Both the position numbers and the translations under genes were made by a program. A stretch of 14,427 nucleotides of DNA from Phenylobacterium sp. CCH9-H3 (lineage in GTDB: Bacteria; Pseudomonadota; Alphaproteobacteria; Caulobacterales; Caulobacteraceae), in NCBI RefSeq assembly GCF_001557235.1, contig NZ_LSJI01000193.1, forward strand, positions 1-14,427, written 5' to 3'. Positions 1-7,649 of this stretch are shown here, one piece after another. The notes under the pieces were generated by a model. That model saw nothing but the letters and a program-made list of their open reading frames with translations, did not search any database and had not been told where the DNA came from. The stretch's first letter is position 1; each line of letters begins with the position of its first letter.

Positions 1-69
1 GCCCCCGCCCCCGCCGCGGCCGTAGCCCGCAGTTGGGTTTCCCTTCGGGACCGACTATTTTCCGCGGAC

Positions 70-1212
70 ATGACCATCGAAGCCCACACCAGCGTCCGCC
101 CCTGGCGCGCCATCGACCGCCGGAAGAGCCGCAAGATCCGCGTGGGCGCCGTCGAGGTGGGCGGCGACGCCCCCATCACCGTCCAGTCGATGACCAACAC
201 GCTGACGGCCGACGCCAAGGCGACGATCGAACAGATCCGCCAACTGGAAGAGGCGGGGGCCGACATCGTCCGCGTCTCCTGCCCGGACGAGGAGTCCACC
301 GCCGCGTTCCGGGAGATCGCCCGGGCGGCCAAGGTCCCGCTGGTGGCCGATATCCACTTCCATTATCGGCGCGGGATCGAGGCGGCGGAGGCTGGCGCGG
401 CCTGTCTGCGGATCAATCCGGGCAACATCGGCTCCGCGGCCCGGGTTCGCGATGTCATCCAGGCGGCCCGGGACCACGGCTGCTCCATGCGCATCGGGGT
501 CAACGCCGGCTCCCTGGAGCGGGATCTGCTGGAGAAGTATGGCGAGCCCTGCCCGGACGCCATGGTCGAGAGCGCGCTGAACCACGCCCGCATCCTCCAG
601 GACCACGACTTCCACGAGTTCAAGATCAGCGTGAAGGCCTCGGACCCGTTCATGACGGTGGCCGCCTACCAGCAGCTCGCCGAGGCTATCGACTGCCCGC
701 TGCACCTGGGCGTGACCGAGGCCGGCGCCACGCGGACCGGGACCGTGAAGAGCGCCATCGGCATCGGTTCGCTGCTCTGGGCCGGGATCGGCGATACGAT
801 CCGCGTCAGCCTGGCGGCCGATCCGGTGGAAGAGGTGAAGGTCGGCTTCGATATCCTCAAGAGCCTGGGCCTGCGCCACCGGGGCGTGAACATCATCGCC
901 TGTCCTTCCTGCGCGCGGCAGGGCTTCAACGTGATCCAGACGGTCGAGGCGCTGGAGCAACGCCTGTCGCACATCGCGACGCCCATGAGCCTGTCGATCA
1001 TCGGCTGCGTGGTGAACGGGCCGGGCGAGGCGCTGATGACCGACCTTGGCTTCACCGGCGGCGGCAAGGGAGCGGGGATGGTCTATGTGGCCGGCAAGCC
1101 CGACCACAAGCAGGACAACGAAGGCATGGTCGACCATATCGTCGCCCTGGTGGAGGCCCGCGCCGCCCAGATCGAGGCCGAAAAATCCTCCTCCCTGGAA
1201 GCCGCGGAGTAA
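70..1212 (+). CDS. ispG: Flavodoxin-dependent 4-hydroxy-3-methylbut-2-enyl diphosphate synthase (IspG/GcpE)
   Basis: IspG makes HMBPP from methylerythritol cyclodiphosphate, the penultimate step of the MEP isoprenoid pathway, in the cytosol with a [4Fe-4S] cluster. The 380-residue protein has the usual bacterial length. Residues about 20-265 form the TIM-barrel part, with conserved ITVQSMTNT (36-44), ADIHFHY (93-99) and RINPGNIG (114-121). The C-terminal part carries the cluster ligands: Cys278 and Cys281 in ACPSCARQ, Cys313 in GCVVNGPGE, and Glu320, matching the three-Cys-plus-Glu set known for the family. The start is the ATG after CGGAC; no strong Shine-Dalgarno is visible. This bacterial form lacks the large insert of plant and Chlamydia IspG. 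The gene is followed by an 18-base dyad and the orphan gene at 1297. Identity is essentially certain. Confidence 0.97.
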   Translation: MTIEAHTSVRPWRAIDRRKSRKIRVGAVEVGGDAPITVQSMTNTLTADAKATIEQIRQLEEAGADIVRVSCPDEESTAAFREIARAAKVPLVADIHFHYRRGIEAAEAGAACLRINPGNIGSAARVRDVIQAARDHGCSMRIGVNAGSLERDLLEKYGEPCPDAMVESALNHARILQDHDFHEFKISVKASDPFMTVAAYQQLAEAIDCPLHLGVTEAGATRTGTVKSAIGIGSLLWAGIGDTIRVSLAADPVEEVKVGFDILKSLGLRHRGVNIIACPSCARQGFNVIQTVEALEQRLSHIATPMSLSIIGCVVNGPGEALMTDLGFTGGGKGAGMVYVAGKPDHKQDNEGMVDHIVALVEARAAQIEAEKSSSLEAAE

Positions 1213-1221
1213 CATCACAAA

Positions 1222-1239
1222 AGTGACGCCCGCGTCACT
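1222..1239. promoter_or_regulatory. Inverted repeat after ispG (operator or weak hairpin)
   Basis: AGTGACG (1222-1228), spacer CCCG, CGTCACT (1233-1239) is a perfect 7-bp dyad ten bases after the ispG stop. No T-run follows (CTTGCG), so it is not a canonical intrinsic terminator. It lies immediately upstream of a possible -35 element at 1241 for the next gene, so it could be a protein-binding operator. Function is inferred only from position. Confidence 0.4.
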
Positions 1240-1240
1240 C

Positions 1241-1269
1241 TTGCGCGCCCCGCCCTTCCGCGCTTAGGT
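1241..1269 (+). promoter_or_regulatory. Possible promoter for the 97-residue protein gene
   Basis: TTGCGCG (1241-1247), 14 bases, then GCTTAGGT (1262-1269) resembles the Caulobacter housekeeping consensus TTGACGS-N10-14-GCTANAWC. There is one mismatch in the -35 and several in the -10. It sits about 30 bases before the start codon at 1297. The match is weak and the gene may instead be read through from ispG. Confidence 0.3.
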
Positions 1270-1296
1270 GCGCGTCCAATTCTTGGGAGGGACGAG

Positions 1297-1590
1297 ATGT
1301 CCGCGGACGGCAACTGGAAAGTCACCATCAACACCCCGATGGGGGCGCGCACGATGAACGTGGGCATCACCACCAGCGGCGACACCTTCACCGGCAAGGT
1401 GGATAGCGAAATGGGCTCGCAGGAAGTGACCGGCAAGGTCGACGGCGACAACCTGACCTGGAGCACCGACATCACCAATCCGATGCCGATGAAGCTCGAG
1501 TTCACGGCCAAGGTCGAAGGCGACAAGATGACCGGCAACTGCAAGCTGGGCATGTTCGGCAACGCCGCCCTGACCGGCGAGCGCGTCTAG
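1297..1590 (+). CDS. Uncharacterised small beta-rich protein (97 aa)
   Basis: I do not recognise a named family. The 97-residue protein has no signal peptide or membrane segment, so it is probably cytosolic. It is rich in Gly, Thr, Lys and Asp with alternating polar and hydrophobic residues, suggesting an all-beta sheet or small barrel. Two stretches look like diverged copies of one unit: GDTFTGKVDSEMG at 28-40 and GDKMTGNCKLGMFG at 75-88. Each is followed by a strand ending in TGK or TGE. The start is supported by GGGAGGG about 6 bases upstream of the ATG. It lies 84 bases after ispG on the same strand and ends just before a strong terminator, so it is either a monocistronic gene or the last gene of the ispG unit. 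Coding is convincing because of the clean ribosome-binding site and terminator; the function is unknown. Confidence 0.85.
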   Translation: MSADGNWKVTINTPMGARTMNVGITTSGDTFTGKVDSEMGSQEVTGKVDGDNLTWSTDITNPMPMKLEFTAKVEGDKMTGNCKLGMFGNAALTGERV

Positions 1591-1615
1591 GCCATCGCGT
1601 CGCAAGACGCCGAAA

Positions 1616-1649
1616 GGGCCCGCTCCGGCGACGGAGCGGGCCCTTTTTT
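1616..1649 (+). terminator. Strong intrinsic terminator, probably bidirectional
   Basis: GGGCCCGCTCC (1616-1626), loop GGCGAC, GGAGCGGGCCC (1633-1643) gives a perfect 11-bp stem followed by TTTTTT (1644-1649). It ends the plus-strand ispG/1297 unit. It lies 11 bases past the stop of the convergent minus-strand gene, and an AAA tract at 1613-1615 gives a short U-run on that strand, so it may serve both. Confidence 0.93.
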
Positions 1650-1660
1650 CTTGCGCGAGA

Positions 1661-1972
1661 CTACTGCGGCGTGACGGCGTCGGCGGCCTGGCTGGCCGCG
1701 CTGGTGACGCCTTCGGCCGCGCCGGCGGCGCTGTCCGCCACGCTGGAGGCGGCGCTGGTCACCGCTTCGGTTCGCATCGCGTCGTTGCGGTTCGACTGAA
1801 GCAGGAAGAAGGCGACGATCGCCACCATCGCCAGCACCGCGATGCCGATCAGGACGCCGCCGAGGCCTGAGCCCCGCCCCGTGTCCACATAGGTCGTGCC
1901 GCCGCCATCCCGTTCGACCACGCGCTCGCGGGTCATGCCGTCGTTGCGTTCCGTCACGCGTTCGGTCGCCAT
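1661..1972 (-). CDS. Small single-pass membrane protein, function unknown
   Basis: A 103-residue protein in three parts. Residues 1-36 are charged and hydrophilic, with Glu/Arg-rich near-repeats (ERVTERNDG, ERVVERDGG) and then TTYVDTGRGSG. Residues 38-58 form one strong hydrophobic helix (VLIGIAVLAMVAIVAFFLL). Residues 65-103 are an Ala/Ser tail with repeated TSAAS and no aromatic residues. The tail may be flexible or amphipathic and would lie on the far side of the membrane. A longer reading frame reaches 2119, but the ATG at 1972 is chosen because GGAG (plus-strand CTCC, 1981-1984) precedes it at proper spacing and because the extra N-terminus is Arg/Pro/Ser-rich, unlike a real protein. It follows the PPOX-family gene by 58 bases on the same strand, so co-transcription is possible. 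No function can be assigned. Confidence 0.8.
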   Translation of the reverse strand: MATERVTERNDGMTRERVVERDGGGTTYVDTGRGSGLGGVLIGIAVLAMVAIVAFFLLQSNRNDAMRTEAVTSAASSVADSAAGAAEGVTSAASQAADAVTPQ

Positions 1973-2030
1973 TTTCCAATCTCCGTATGTCACCGGGGGC
2001 CGTAACACCCGGAGGCGCGGAGCGTTCCGA

Positions 2031-2609
2031 TCAGCGGCGCCGTGGCGGGACGACGTCGGCGAAGTCCGGAAAGGCCTTCCACTTCGGCTCCAGCGGCTCC
2101 GCGCCGTCGGCAGGCGCATAGGGCGAGGCGGCCTCCATCGCCATGCGGGGAATGTAGCGCGGGCAGTTCGGGAAGATGTCCACGGGCGTCACCTTCACGA
2201 GGAGCTGCGCGCCCGGCATGCCCCCCAGGGCCGGATCGTCGGCGACCACTTCGGCGCGGCCGTTGACGCGCAGGCGTCCCGCCTTCTCGCCCATCGCGAT
2301 GAACAGGAGGCCGACGTGCGGATTGGCGGCGATGTTGCCCAGGCTCTTGAACATGCCGTTGCCGTCGTAGTCGGGAAACACCAGCAGGTCCGGCGCGGCG
2401 ACGCAGGCGAACCCCGGCGGCCCGCCCTTGAACGAGCAGTCCGGCCGCCCCTCGGCGTCGGCGGTGGCCAGGAAGAAGAACGGCTGGGCGGCGATGAAGG
2501 CGGCGTCGGCCTCGGTGAACCGATCGTGGCGCAGCTTCTCGTCCAGCCGGTCGGCCAGGGCGCGGCTGCCGAAGGCGTCCTGCAGCGCCCGATTGCCTTC
2601 GTGGTACAT
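2031..2609 (-). CDS. Pyridoxamine 5'-phosphate oxidase-fold family protein
   Basis: The 192-residue protein has the split-barrel flavin-binding fold of the PPOX family. Visible marks are [20 protein letters not shown], the strand-turn-strand typical of the FMN-binding entry, then [29 protein letters not shown], where the 'N(I/L)xxNPxVGLLF' signature sits. A central VNGRAEVV strand and a C-terminal FPNCPRYIP stretch follow. Such proteins bind FMN or F420-like cofactors or haem and often act as small-molecule oxidoreductases; the substrate here is unknown. The ATG at 2609 is preferred over an in-frame GTG at 2627 because GGGAGGAG precedes the ATG and because MYHEGN is a typical opening for this subfamily. 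The gene is divergent from prfA across 88 bases. It should not be equated with PdxH of vitamin B6 synthesis. Confidence 0.88.
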   Translation of the reverse strand: MYHEGNRALQDAFGSRALADRLDEKLRHDRFTEADAAFIAAQPFFFLATADAEGRPDCSFKGGPPGFACVAAPDLLVFPDYDGNGMFKSLGNIAANPHVGLLFIAMGEKAGRLRVNGRAEVVADDPALGGMPGAQLLVKVTPVDIFPNCPRYIPRMAMEAASPYAPADGAEPLEPKWKAFPDFADVVPPRRR

Positions 2610-2643
2610 GGCGGTCTCCTCCCGCACCGACCATAGCGCGGAT

Positions 2644-2670
2644 TTGGCGCCCGGCCCGGTTCCGGCTACA
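2644..2670 (+). promoter_or_regulatory. Promoter candidate for prfA
   Basis: TTGGCGC (2644-2650), exactly 14 bases, then GCTACA (2665-2670) fits the Caulobacter sigma-73 consensus TTGACGS-N10-14-GCTANAWC with one mismatch in the -35 element. The expected transcription start is near 2678, about 20 bases before the prfA start codon, leaving room for the AAAGGA ribosome-binding site at 2684-2690. Confidence 0.5.
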
Positions 2671-2697
2671 GACAGCGCCCTTCAAAGGACCGAAACG

Positions 2698-3774
2698 TTG
2701 CGACTTCCCCAGGCCAGGCTCGACCAGGTGCTCGACCGCTTCCGCGAGATCGAGGCGCGCATGGGCGCGGCGTCCGACGGCGCGGAGATCGTCCGCCTGT
2801 CCAAGGAGCACGCCGAGCTGAAGCCGGTGGCCGACGCGGTGATGAGCCTGGAGAAGGTTCGCGCCGAGGCCCCGGAGCTGGAGGAGATGGCGGCGTCCGG
2901 CGACCCCGATATGGCCGACCTCGCCCGCCTGGAGCTCGAGGCGCTGAAGGAGCGCATCCCGGCCTTGGAGCACGAGGTGGCCCTGCTGCTGGCCCCCAAG
3001 GACAAAGACGAGAACGCCTCCGCCATCCTCGAGGTGCGCGCGGGCACCGGCGGCGACGAGGCGGCCCTCTTCGCCGGCGACCTGTTCCGCATGTACCAGC
3101 GCTATGCTCAGAACCACGGCTGGCGGGTCGAGATCGACTCGGTCACCGAGGGCGAGATGGGCGGCTACAAGGAGATCGTGGCCGCGATCACCGGCGACGG
3201 CGTGTTCGGCCGGCTGAAGTTCGAGAGCGGCGTGCACCGGGTGCAGCGCGTGCCGGCCACCGAGGCCCAGGGGCGCATCCACACCTCGGCGGCCACGGTC
3301 GCCATCCTGCCCGAGCCCGAGGACGTGGAGATCGAGATCCGCGACCAGGACCTGCGGATCGACACCTACCGCTCGTCAGGCGCCGGCGGCCAGCACGTGA
3401 ACAAGACCGACTCCGCCGTGCGTATCACCCACCTGCCCACCGGCATCGTGGTGACCAGTTCCGAGAAGTCGCAGCACCAGAACCGCGCCCGGGCCATGAA
3501 GGCCCTGAAGGTCAAGCTGTACGACCAGCAGCGCGAAGCCCTGGACACGGCCCGCGCCGACGCCCGCAAGAGCCAGGTCGGTTCGGGCGACCGGTCGGAG
3601 CGCATCCGCACCTACAACTTCCCGCAAGGGCGGGTGACCGACCACCGGATCAACCTGACCCTCTACAACCTGCCCAAGATTATGGAGGGCGAAGCCCTCG
3701 ACGACGTGATCAATCCCCTGATCGCCGAAGATCAGGCCGCCCGGCTGGCGGCGCTGGAAGACGAGTTCAACTGA
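2698..3774 (+). CDS. prfA: Peptide chain release factor 1
   Basis: RF1 reads UAA and UAG stop codons and triggers peptide release on the ribosome. The 358-residue protein (E. coli RF1 is about 360) has an N-terminal coiled-coil domain (about 1-100) and a stop-codon-recognition tripeptide PAT at 186-188 in [13 protein letters not shown]. The PxT form marks RF1, as opposed to SPF in RF2. The catalytic GGQ is at 230-232 within [16 protein letters not shown]; its Gln is the methylation target of PrmC, encoded at 7646. The start is a TTG at 2698 (encoding Met-Arg-Leu-Pro), chosen because the family begins there and AGGA lies upstream. The reading frame continues open to 2428, but that extension is antisense to the PPOX gene and does not resemble RF1. 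Its stop overlaps the convergent GlxA regulator by 8 bases. Confidence 0.97.
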   Translation: MRLPQARLDQVLDRFREIEARMGAASDGAEIVRLSKEHAELKPVADAVMSLEKVRAEAPELEEMAASGDPDMADLARLELEALKERIPALEHEVALLLAPKDKDENASAILEVRAGTGGDEAALFAGDLFRMYQRYAQNHGWRVEIDSVTEGEMGGYKEIVAAITGDGVFGRLKFESGVHRVQRVPATEAQGRIHTSAATVAILPEPEDVEIEIRDQDLRIDTYRSSGAGGQHVNKTDSAVRITHLPTGIVVTSSEKSQHQNRARAMKALKVKLYDQQREALDTARADARKSQVGSGDRSERIRTYNFPQGRVTDHRINLTLYNLPKIMEGEALDDVINPLIAEDQAARLAALEDEFN

Positions 3775-4741
3775 ACCTCTCCCGGTACGCCCGGGGCGCG
3801 ACGCCGACGTGTTTGCGGAACGCCCGGCGCAGGTTCTGTTCGTCGGCAAAGCCGCAGGTCCTGGCGACGTCCTTCAGACTCTGGGCCCCGGTCTCCAGCC
3901 GCCGCCGGGCCTCCTCCAGGCGGACTCGGGCCACATAGGCGGCCGGCGACGCGCCCACCTCCTCCTTGAAACGCCTCGACAGGTGCCGCGCGCTCATCCC
4001 CGCCGCGGCGGCGAGGCGATCCAGCGGCAGGTCCTCGTCCAGACGATCCAGGATCCAGAGCTGCAGCGCCCCCAGCCGGTCGTCCCGCCGCTCGGCCTCG
4101 AGGAAGCGACTGAACTGGGCCTGGCCGCCCGGCCGCTTGCGATAGATCACCAGCTCCTGCGCGACCGCGACGGCCGTCGCCTTGCCGTGGTCCTGCTCGA
4201 CGAGCTCCAAGGCCATATCCATGCCCGTGGTCACTCCCGCTGACGTGAACAGCCGGCCGTCCTGCACATAGATCGCGTCGGGATCGACCTTGCAGCCGGG
4301 CGCCAGGGCGGCGAGGCGGTCGCAGTAGGCCCAGTGGGTCGTGGCGCGCCGGCCGTCCAGCAGCCCGGCTGCGGCGAGGACCAGGGCGCCTGTACAGATC
4401 GAGCCGATCCGCTGCGTCCTGGGCGCCATGGCGCGCAGCCAGGCCAGCAGGGCCGCGTCGGCGGCGGGCGTTTCCCAACCGATGCCGCCGGCCACCAGGA
4501 GCGTGTCGCAGGTCTCGACCTCGGCGAACCCGCGCGCGGCGACGAGATCCAGACCGCCCGAGGTGCGGAACGGTCCGGATCGCAGGCCCAGAAGTTCGAT
4601 CCGGTAGGCCTCGGGCGCCTTCCAGGTGTCGCGGAGCCAGCGGCTGGTCCGCGAGAACACCTCCAGCGGGCCGGTGACGTCCAGGATCTGGGCGTCCGGA
4701 AAGGCGAGGACGGCGACGTGGTGCGGGGGCGCCAGGCTCAT
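3767..4741 (-). CDS. GlxA-type transcriptional regulator (DJ-1/PfpI domain plus AraC helix-turn-helix)
   Basis: The 324-residue protein joins an N-terminal DJ-1/PfpI domain (about 8-195) to a C-terminal AraC/XylS DNA-binding domain (about 225-322) with two helix-turn-helix motifs: [20 protein letters not shown] (240-259) and the [21 protein letters not shown] region (288-308). The DJ-1 part has the nucleophile-elbow Cys116 in [24 protein letters not shown] and Asp21 in [11 protein letters not shown]. These resemble the Cys/Asp pair of isonitrile hydratases, though in GlxA regulators the domain is thought to sense a ligand. It is transcribed away from the exported DJ-1 gene at 4820 across 78 bases, typical of a regulator controlling its neighbour. 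The ATG at 4741 has no clear strong ribosome-binding site. Its ligand cannot be read from sequence. No terminator separates it from convergent prfA. Confidence 0.93.
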   Translation of the reverse strand: MSLAPPHHVAVLAFPDAQILDVTGPLEVFSRTSRWLRDTWKAPEAYRIELLGLRSGPFRTSGGLDLVAARGFAEVETCDTLLVAGGIGWETPAADAALLAWLRAMAPRTQRIGSICTGALVLAAAGLLDGRRATTHWAYCDRLAALAPGCKVDPDAIYVQDGRLFTSAGVTTGMDMALELVEQDHGKATAVAVAQELVIYRKRPGGQAQFSRFLEAERRDDRLGALQLWILDRLDEDLPLDRLAAAAGMSARHLSRRFKEEVGASPAAYVARVRLEEARRRLETGAQSLKDVARTCGFADEQNLRRAFRKHVGVAPRAYRERFS

Positions 4742-4819
4742 GGCGCGATTTGACCGTAGAGCGTCCTTCTCGCCAAGCCGGTCGCGAGCCTAGCGTTGCG
4801 GACCGATCGGAGGACCCGC

Positions 4820-5488
4820 ATGGACCGTCGCCAGATGCTTGCCGCCGGCCTGGCCGCCGCCGTGGGCGCCCCCGCCGTCGCTGCGTCCCCTCTGCCCGCG
4901 CGCAAGCTGATCTTCGTCGCCTTCATGCTGGGCGACAACGCGAACGTCATCGACACCGCCGGCCCGTGGGAGACCTTCCAGGACGCCATGCCGATGGTCG
5001 ACGGCAAGATGGCCCACCCGTTCAGGCTGTTCACCGTGGCGCCGACCCTCGAGCCCGTGCAGATGACCGGCGGGCTGGTCGTGAAGCCCCACTACAGCAT
5101 CGACACCGCGCCGCAGCCGCACGTGATCGTCGTGCCCGCCCAGAGATCGACCGAGGCCTCGCGCGCCTGGCTCAAGGCCGCCTCCGCAAAGGCCGACATG
5201 ACCATGAGCGTCTGCACCGGGGCCTTCCAGCTGGGCCGCGTGGGGCTGCTGGACGGGCTGAAGGCCACGACGCACCACGACTTCTATGACGACTTCGCCC
5301 GCGAATTCCCCAAGGTGCAGCTGGAGCGAACCCCCCGGTTCGTGGACACCGGCCGGATCGCCACGTCCGGCGGCCTGACCTCCGGCATCGACCTGGCCCT
5401 GCATGTGGTCGGCCGCTACTTCGGGCCGGAGACCGCCGAGGCCACGGCCCGATATATGGAGCACAGGCAGACCGATCGTCCGACCTAG
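4820..5488 (+). CDS. Exported DJ-1/PfpI family protein with Tat-type signal
   Basis: The 222-residue protein opens with a twin-arginine-like signal, MDRRQMLAAGLAAAVGAPAV, with likely cleavage around residue 22-25; it probably acts in the periplasm. The body (about 28-205) is a single DJ-1/PfpI domain with Asp45 in NVIDTAGPWETF and the elbow Cys132 in MSVCTGAFQLGRVGLLDGLKATTHH. This is nearly the same motif as in the divergent regulator at 3767. There is no AraC domain. The pattern is closest to isonitrile-hydratase or GlxA-type DJ-1 proteins rather than the deglycase/chaperone branch, but the substrate is unknown. The ATG at 4820 is chosen because GGAGGA (4809-4814) precedes it; an upstream in-frame GTG/ATG-type extension to 4796 adds a non-signal-like Arg-rich head. 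Its stop shares a CTAG with the convergent YihY gene. Confidence 0.88.
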   Translation: MDRRQMLAAGLAAAVGAPAVAASPLPARKLIFVAFMLGDNANVIDTAGPWETFQDAMPMVDGKMAHPFRLFTVAPTLEPVQMTGGLVVKPHYSIDTAPQPHVIVVPAQRSTEASRAWLKAASAKADMTMSVCTGAFQLGRVGLLDGLKATTHHDFYDDFAREFPKVQLERTPRFVDTGRIATSGGLTSGIDLALHVVGRYFGPETAEATARYMEHRQTDRPT

Positions 5489-6777
5489 GGGCGACGTCGC
5501 TCGGACTGCCGGGCGTCTGCCTCTGTCACCGTGGCCAGCGGCGGCGTCCCCCGAGCCGGCTTGCGCCGCAGGTTCCGGACCTGCCGGCGAACGACGCCCA
5601 GGAGCTGGCCTGCGCCCTTGCGGAAACCGATGAAGCGCAGGCCGACGGTGTCGGCCATGGCGGCGCCGCGCTCGCCCATCGGCTTGGGCGGGCCGGTGGT
5701 GGAATCCATCGCGGTCTGGTGCTCGATCTCGGCGTTCAGCTCGGCGCCCATCAGCACCACCATCACCGAGAACCAGATCCACAACATGAAGCCGATGACA
5801 GCCCCCAGCGACCCGTAGGTGGCGTCCAGCCGCGCGACGTTGTTGAGATACCAGGAGAAGCCGGCCGAGCCGGCCATCCAGAGGAAGGCCGCCGCCGCGC
5901 TGCCCGGAATCAGCCAGCGCCAGCGCGCCAGCCGCCGGCTGGGCCCGTAGCGGTAGGCGATGCAGAATGCGCCCGCGGCGACGGCGTAGACCAGCGGCCA
6001 GCGGGCCGCGATCATCCATCGCTCCCGGAGATGCAGCGCCTCCAGCGCCAGGGGGGCCGCCACCAGGATCCCGCTGACGAGTGCGAGGAAGACCAGGAGC
6101 GCGAGGGTGAAGCCATAGGTGATGGCGGTGCGCAGGAGGTAGTTGCGCTTCTCGGTCTCGTCGTAGGCGATGTTCAGGCCGTCGAAGAGCGCCTTCATCC
6201 CGGCGCTGGCGCTCCAGATCGAGAACAGCAGGCTGATGATGAAAGCGGCCGAGAGCCCGGCGGCCTGGCCGTTGGCCAGGCGCAGCATCTGCTCGCCGAT
6301 CAGCCGCACCGCTTCGGGCGGGAAGATCGCCGACAGCTGCACGAGCTGCCGCTCCACGAGGGTGACGTCGGCGATCAGGCCGTAGAGCGAGACGAAGACG
6401 CCCAGCGCGGGGAAGATCGCCAGCAGGGTGTAGTACGTCACGCTGCCGGCCACGACGGTCAGCCGGTCCTGCCCGATTTCGCGCCAGGTGCGCCACAGGA
6501 TGTCCTTCCAACCCTGCCAGGGGATGTGGCGCGGGCGCTCGGCCACCCGCCCGCGGCCGGGCTCCTGGGCTTCGAAATGGGCGGGCTCGGCCACGGTCTG
6601 CCGGCTCAGGCCCGGCTGCGGCTTGGGCTCGACGCGCAGGGGCTGCGGCGCCGGCCGCTGCCGCGCCGACGTCCACCAAGCAGCCGCCAGCGCCGCCGTC
6701 AGCGCCCAGGGCGCGAGGCTTGCGGCCGTCGGGATGGCCCGGCGACGCGGCGGCGAAGATGTTGGGGCCGAACTCAC
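5485..6777 (-). CDS. YihY/BrkB family inner-membrane protein
   Basis: From the GTG at 6777 the product is 430 residues. After a proline/arginine-rich N-terminus with an extra hydrophobic stretch (about 22-36) comes the YihY/UPF0761 core (about 88-355). This has WRTWREIGQDRLTVVAGSVTYYTLLAIFPAL, GMKALFDGLNIAYDETEKRN, and the conserved end YGSLGAVIGFMLWIWFSVMVVLMGAELNAE. About six core membrane helices are visible. A charged C-terminal tail follows. The family was once called ribonuclease BN, which is wrong; its role is not settled. The start is uncertain: the frame is open to a GTG at 6837, but GGGAG lies 8 bases before the 6777 GTG and the sequence after it looks like a natural N-terminus. It converges on the DJ-1 gene with a 4-base stop overlap. 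Confidence 0.9.
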   Translation of the reverse strand: MSSAPTSSPPRRRAIPTAASLAPWALTAALAAAWWTSARQRPAPQPLRVEPKPQPGLSRQTVAEPAHFEAQEPGRGRVAERPRHIPWQGWKDILWRTWREIGQDRLTVVAGSVTYYTLLAIFPALGVFVSLYGLIADVTLVERQLVQLSAIFPPEAVRLIGEQMLRLANGQAAGLSAAFIISLLFSIWSASAGMKALFDGLNIAYDETEKRNYLLRTAITYGFTLALLVFLALVSGILVAAPLALEALHLRERWMIAARWPLVYAVAAGAFCIAYRYGPSRRLARWRWLIPGSAAAAFLWMAGSAGFSWYLNNVARLDATYGSLGAVIGFMLWIWFSVMVVLMGAELNAEIEHQTAMDSTTGPPKPMGERGAAMADTVGLRFIGFRKGAGQLLGVVRRQVRNLRRKPARGTPPLATVTEADARQSERRRP

Positions 6778-6881
6778 TTCCGACGCTCCCACGGCGACCG
6801 AGCTAACCCGCCGAGCGCGCGGTCCGTTCCCCAACACGCACGAAGCTTGAGCAACGGCGCCGATTCCGCCAGAAGCCGCCC

Positions 6882-7649
6882 ATGAGCGGCCATGTCGCGG
6901 CGATCTATCGCCATCCGGTGAAGGGCTTCACTCCCGAGCGCCTGCCCTACGTGGACCTCGCCCCCGGCAAGGGCTTTCCGCACGACCGCATCTGGGCGGT
7001 GGAGAACGGGCCGTCCGGCTATGACCCCGACGCCCCGGCTTTCACCCCGAAGCAGAAGTTCACGGTCCTGGCCGCGATCCCGAAGGTGGCGGCGGCGCGC
7101 ACCCGCTACGACGAGGCCAGCGGCGTCCTGACGGCCGAGGCGCCGGGCGCGCCGATCTACGCCGGGCGACTGGCCGACGCCGACGGGCGGGCGGCGTTCG
7201 CCGCGTGGCTGACCGCGTTCCTGGACGCCGACGACCTCCGCGGGCCCCTGAGGGTTGTGGACGCCCGCGGCGGCTTCCGTTTCACCGACCATCCCCTGGG
7301 CCAGGTCTCGGTGATCAACATGGCCAGCGTCCGCGACCTCTCCCAGAAGATGGGCGTGGAGCTGGACCCACTGCGCTTCCGCGGCAACCTCTATGTCGAA
7401 GGCTGGCCCGCCTGGGCCGAGAACGAATGGAGCGGCCGTGAGTTGATGGTCGGCTGGGGCCGGGCGAAGGTGTTCAAGCCGATCGTCCGTTGCGCGGCGA
7501 CCGGGGTCGATCCGACCACGGCCGTGCGCGACCTCGACGTGGTGAAGGCTCTGTTCGACAATTACGGCCACATGTTCTGCGGGATCTACATCCAGATGAC
7601 GTCTGCCGGCCGCGTGGCCCTGGGCGACGCGGCCACGGCGCCGCAATGA
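6882..7649 (+). CDS. MOSC domain-containing protein
   Basis: The 255-residue protein has an N-terminal beta-barrel MOSC_N-like part (about 1-90) opening with AAIYRHPVKGF, then a MOSC domain. The MOSC domain carries RFRGNLYVEG (165-174) and Cys204 in KPIVRCAATGVDP, the position of the conserved Cys that holds molybdenum or sulfur in MOSC proteins. MOSC proteins bind the molybdenum cofactor and include mARC-type reductases, YiiM and YcbX; which reaction this one runs is unknown. It lacks the C-terminal 2Fe-2S ferredoxin domain of YcbX, so electrons would need a separate partner. The ATG follows a weak AGAAG. Its stop overlaps the start of prmC (ATGA, 7646-7649), implying translational coupling. 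It is divergent from the YihY gene across about 104 bases. Confidence 0.92.
   Translation: MSGHVAAIYRHPVKGFTPERLPYVDLAPGKGFPHDRIWAVENGPSGYDPDAPAFTPKQKFTVLAAIPKVAAARTRYDEASGVLTAEAPGAPIYAGRLADADGRAAFAAWLTAFLDADDLRGPLRVVDARGGFRFTDHPLGQVSVINMASVRDLSQKMGVELDPLRFRGNLYVEGWPAWAENEWSGRELMVGWGRAKVFKPIVRCAATGVDPTTAVRDLDVVKALFDNYGHMFCGIYIQMTSAGRVALGDAATAPQ

Noticed and set aside
2..25. Proline-rich codons ending in TAG at 23-25, possibly the tail of a gene upstream of ispG
   Set aside because: Only seven codons are visible and the sequence is simple GC repeat; too little to support a gene.
1993..2012. CCGGG/CCCGG hairpin between the PPOX and small membrane protein genes
   Set aside because: Five-base stem with a 10-base loop and no T-run; not distinguishable from chance in this GC content.
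2428..2697. N-terminal extension of the prfA frame
   Set aside because: It is antisense to the PPOX gene, Ser/Arg-rich and unlike release factor 1; the TTG at 2698 has a ribosome-binding site and the family N-terminus.
4742..4819. TTGACC at 4750-4755 as a -35 element for the exported DJ-1 gene
   Set aside because: No -10-like sequence lies at a suitable distance; the promoters of this divergent gap cannot be placed by eye.
4790..6679. A 629-codon minus-strand frame across the DJ-1 and YihY genes
   Set aside because: It crosses two real genes in another frame, has Arg/Gly/Pro-rich nonsense composition and no recognisable motif.
5485..6777. Calling the YihY protein ribonuclease BN
   Set aside because: That name came from a historical mis-assignment; true RNase BN is the ElaC/RNase Z protein.
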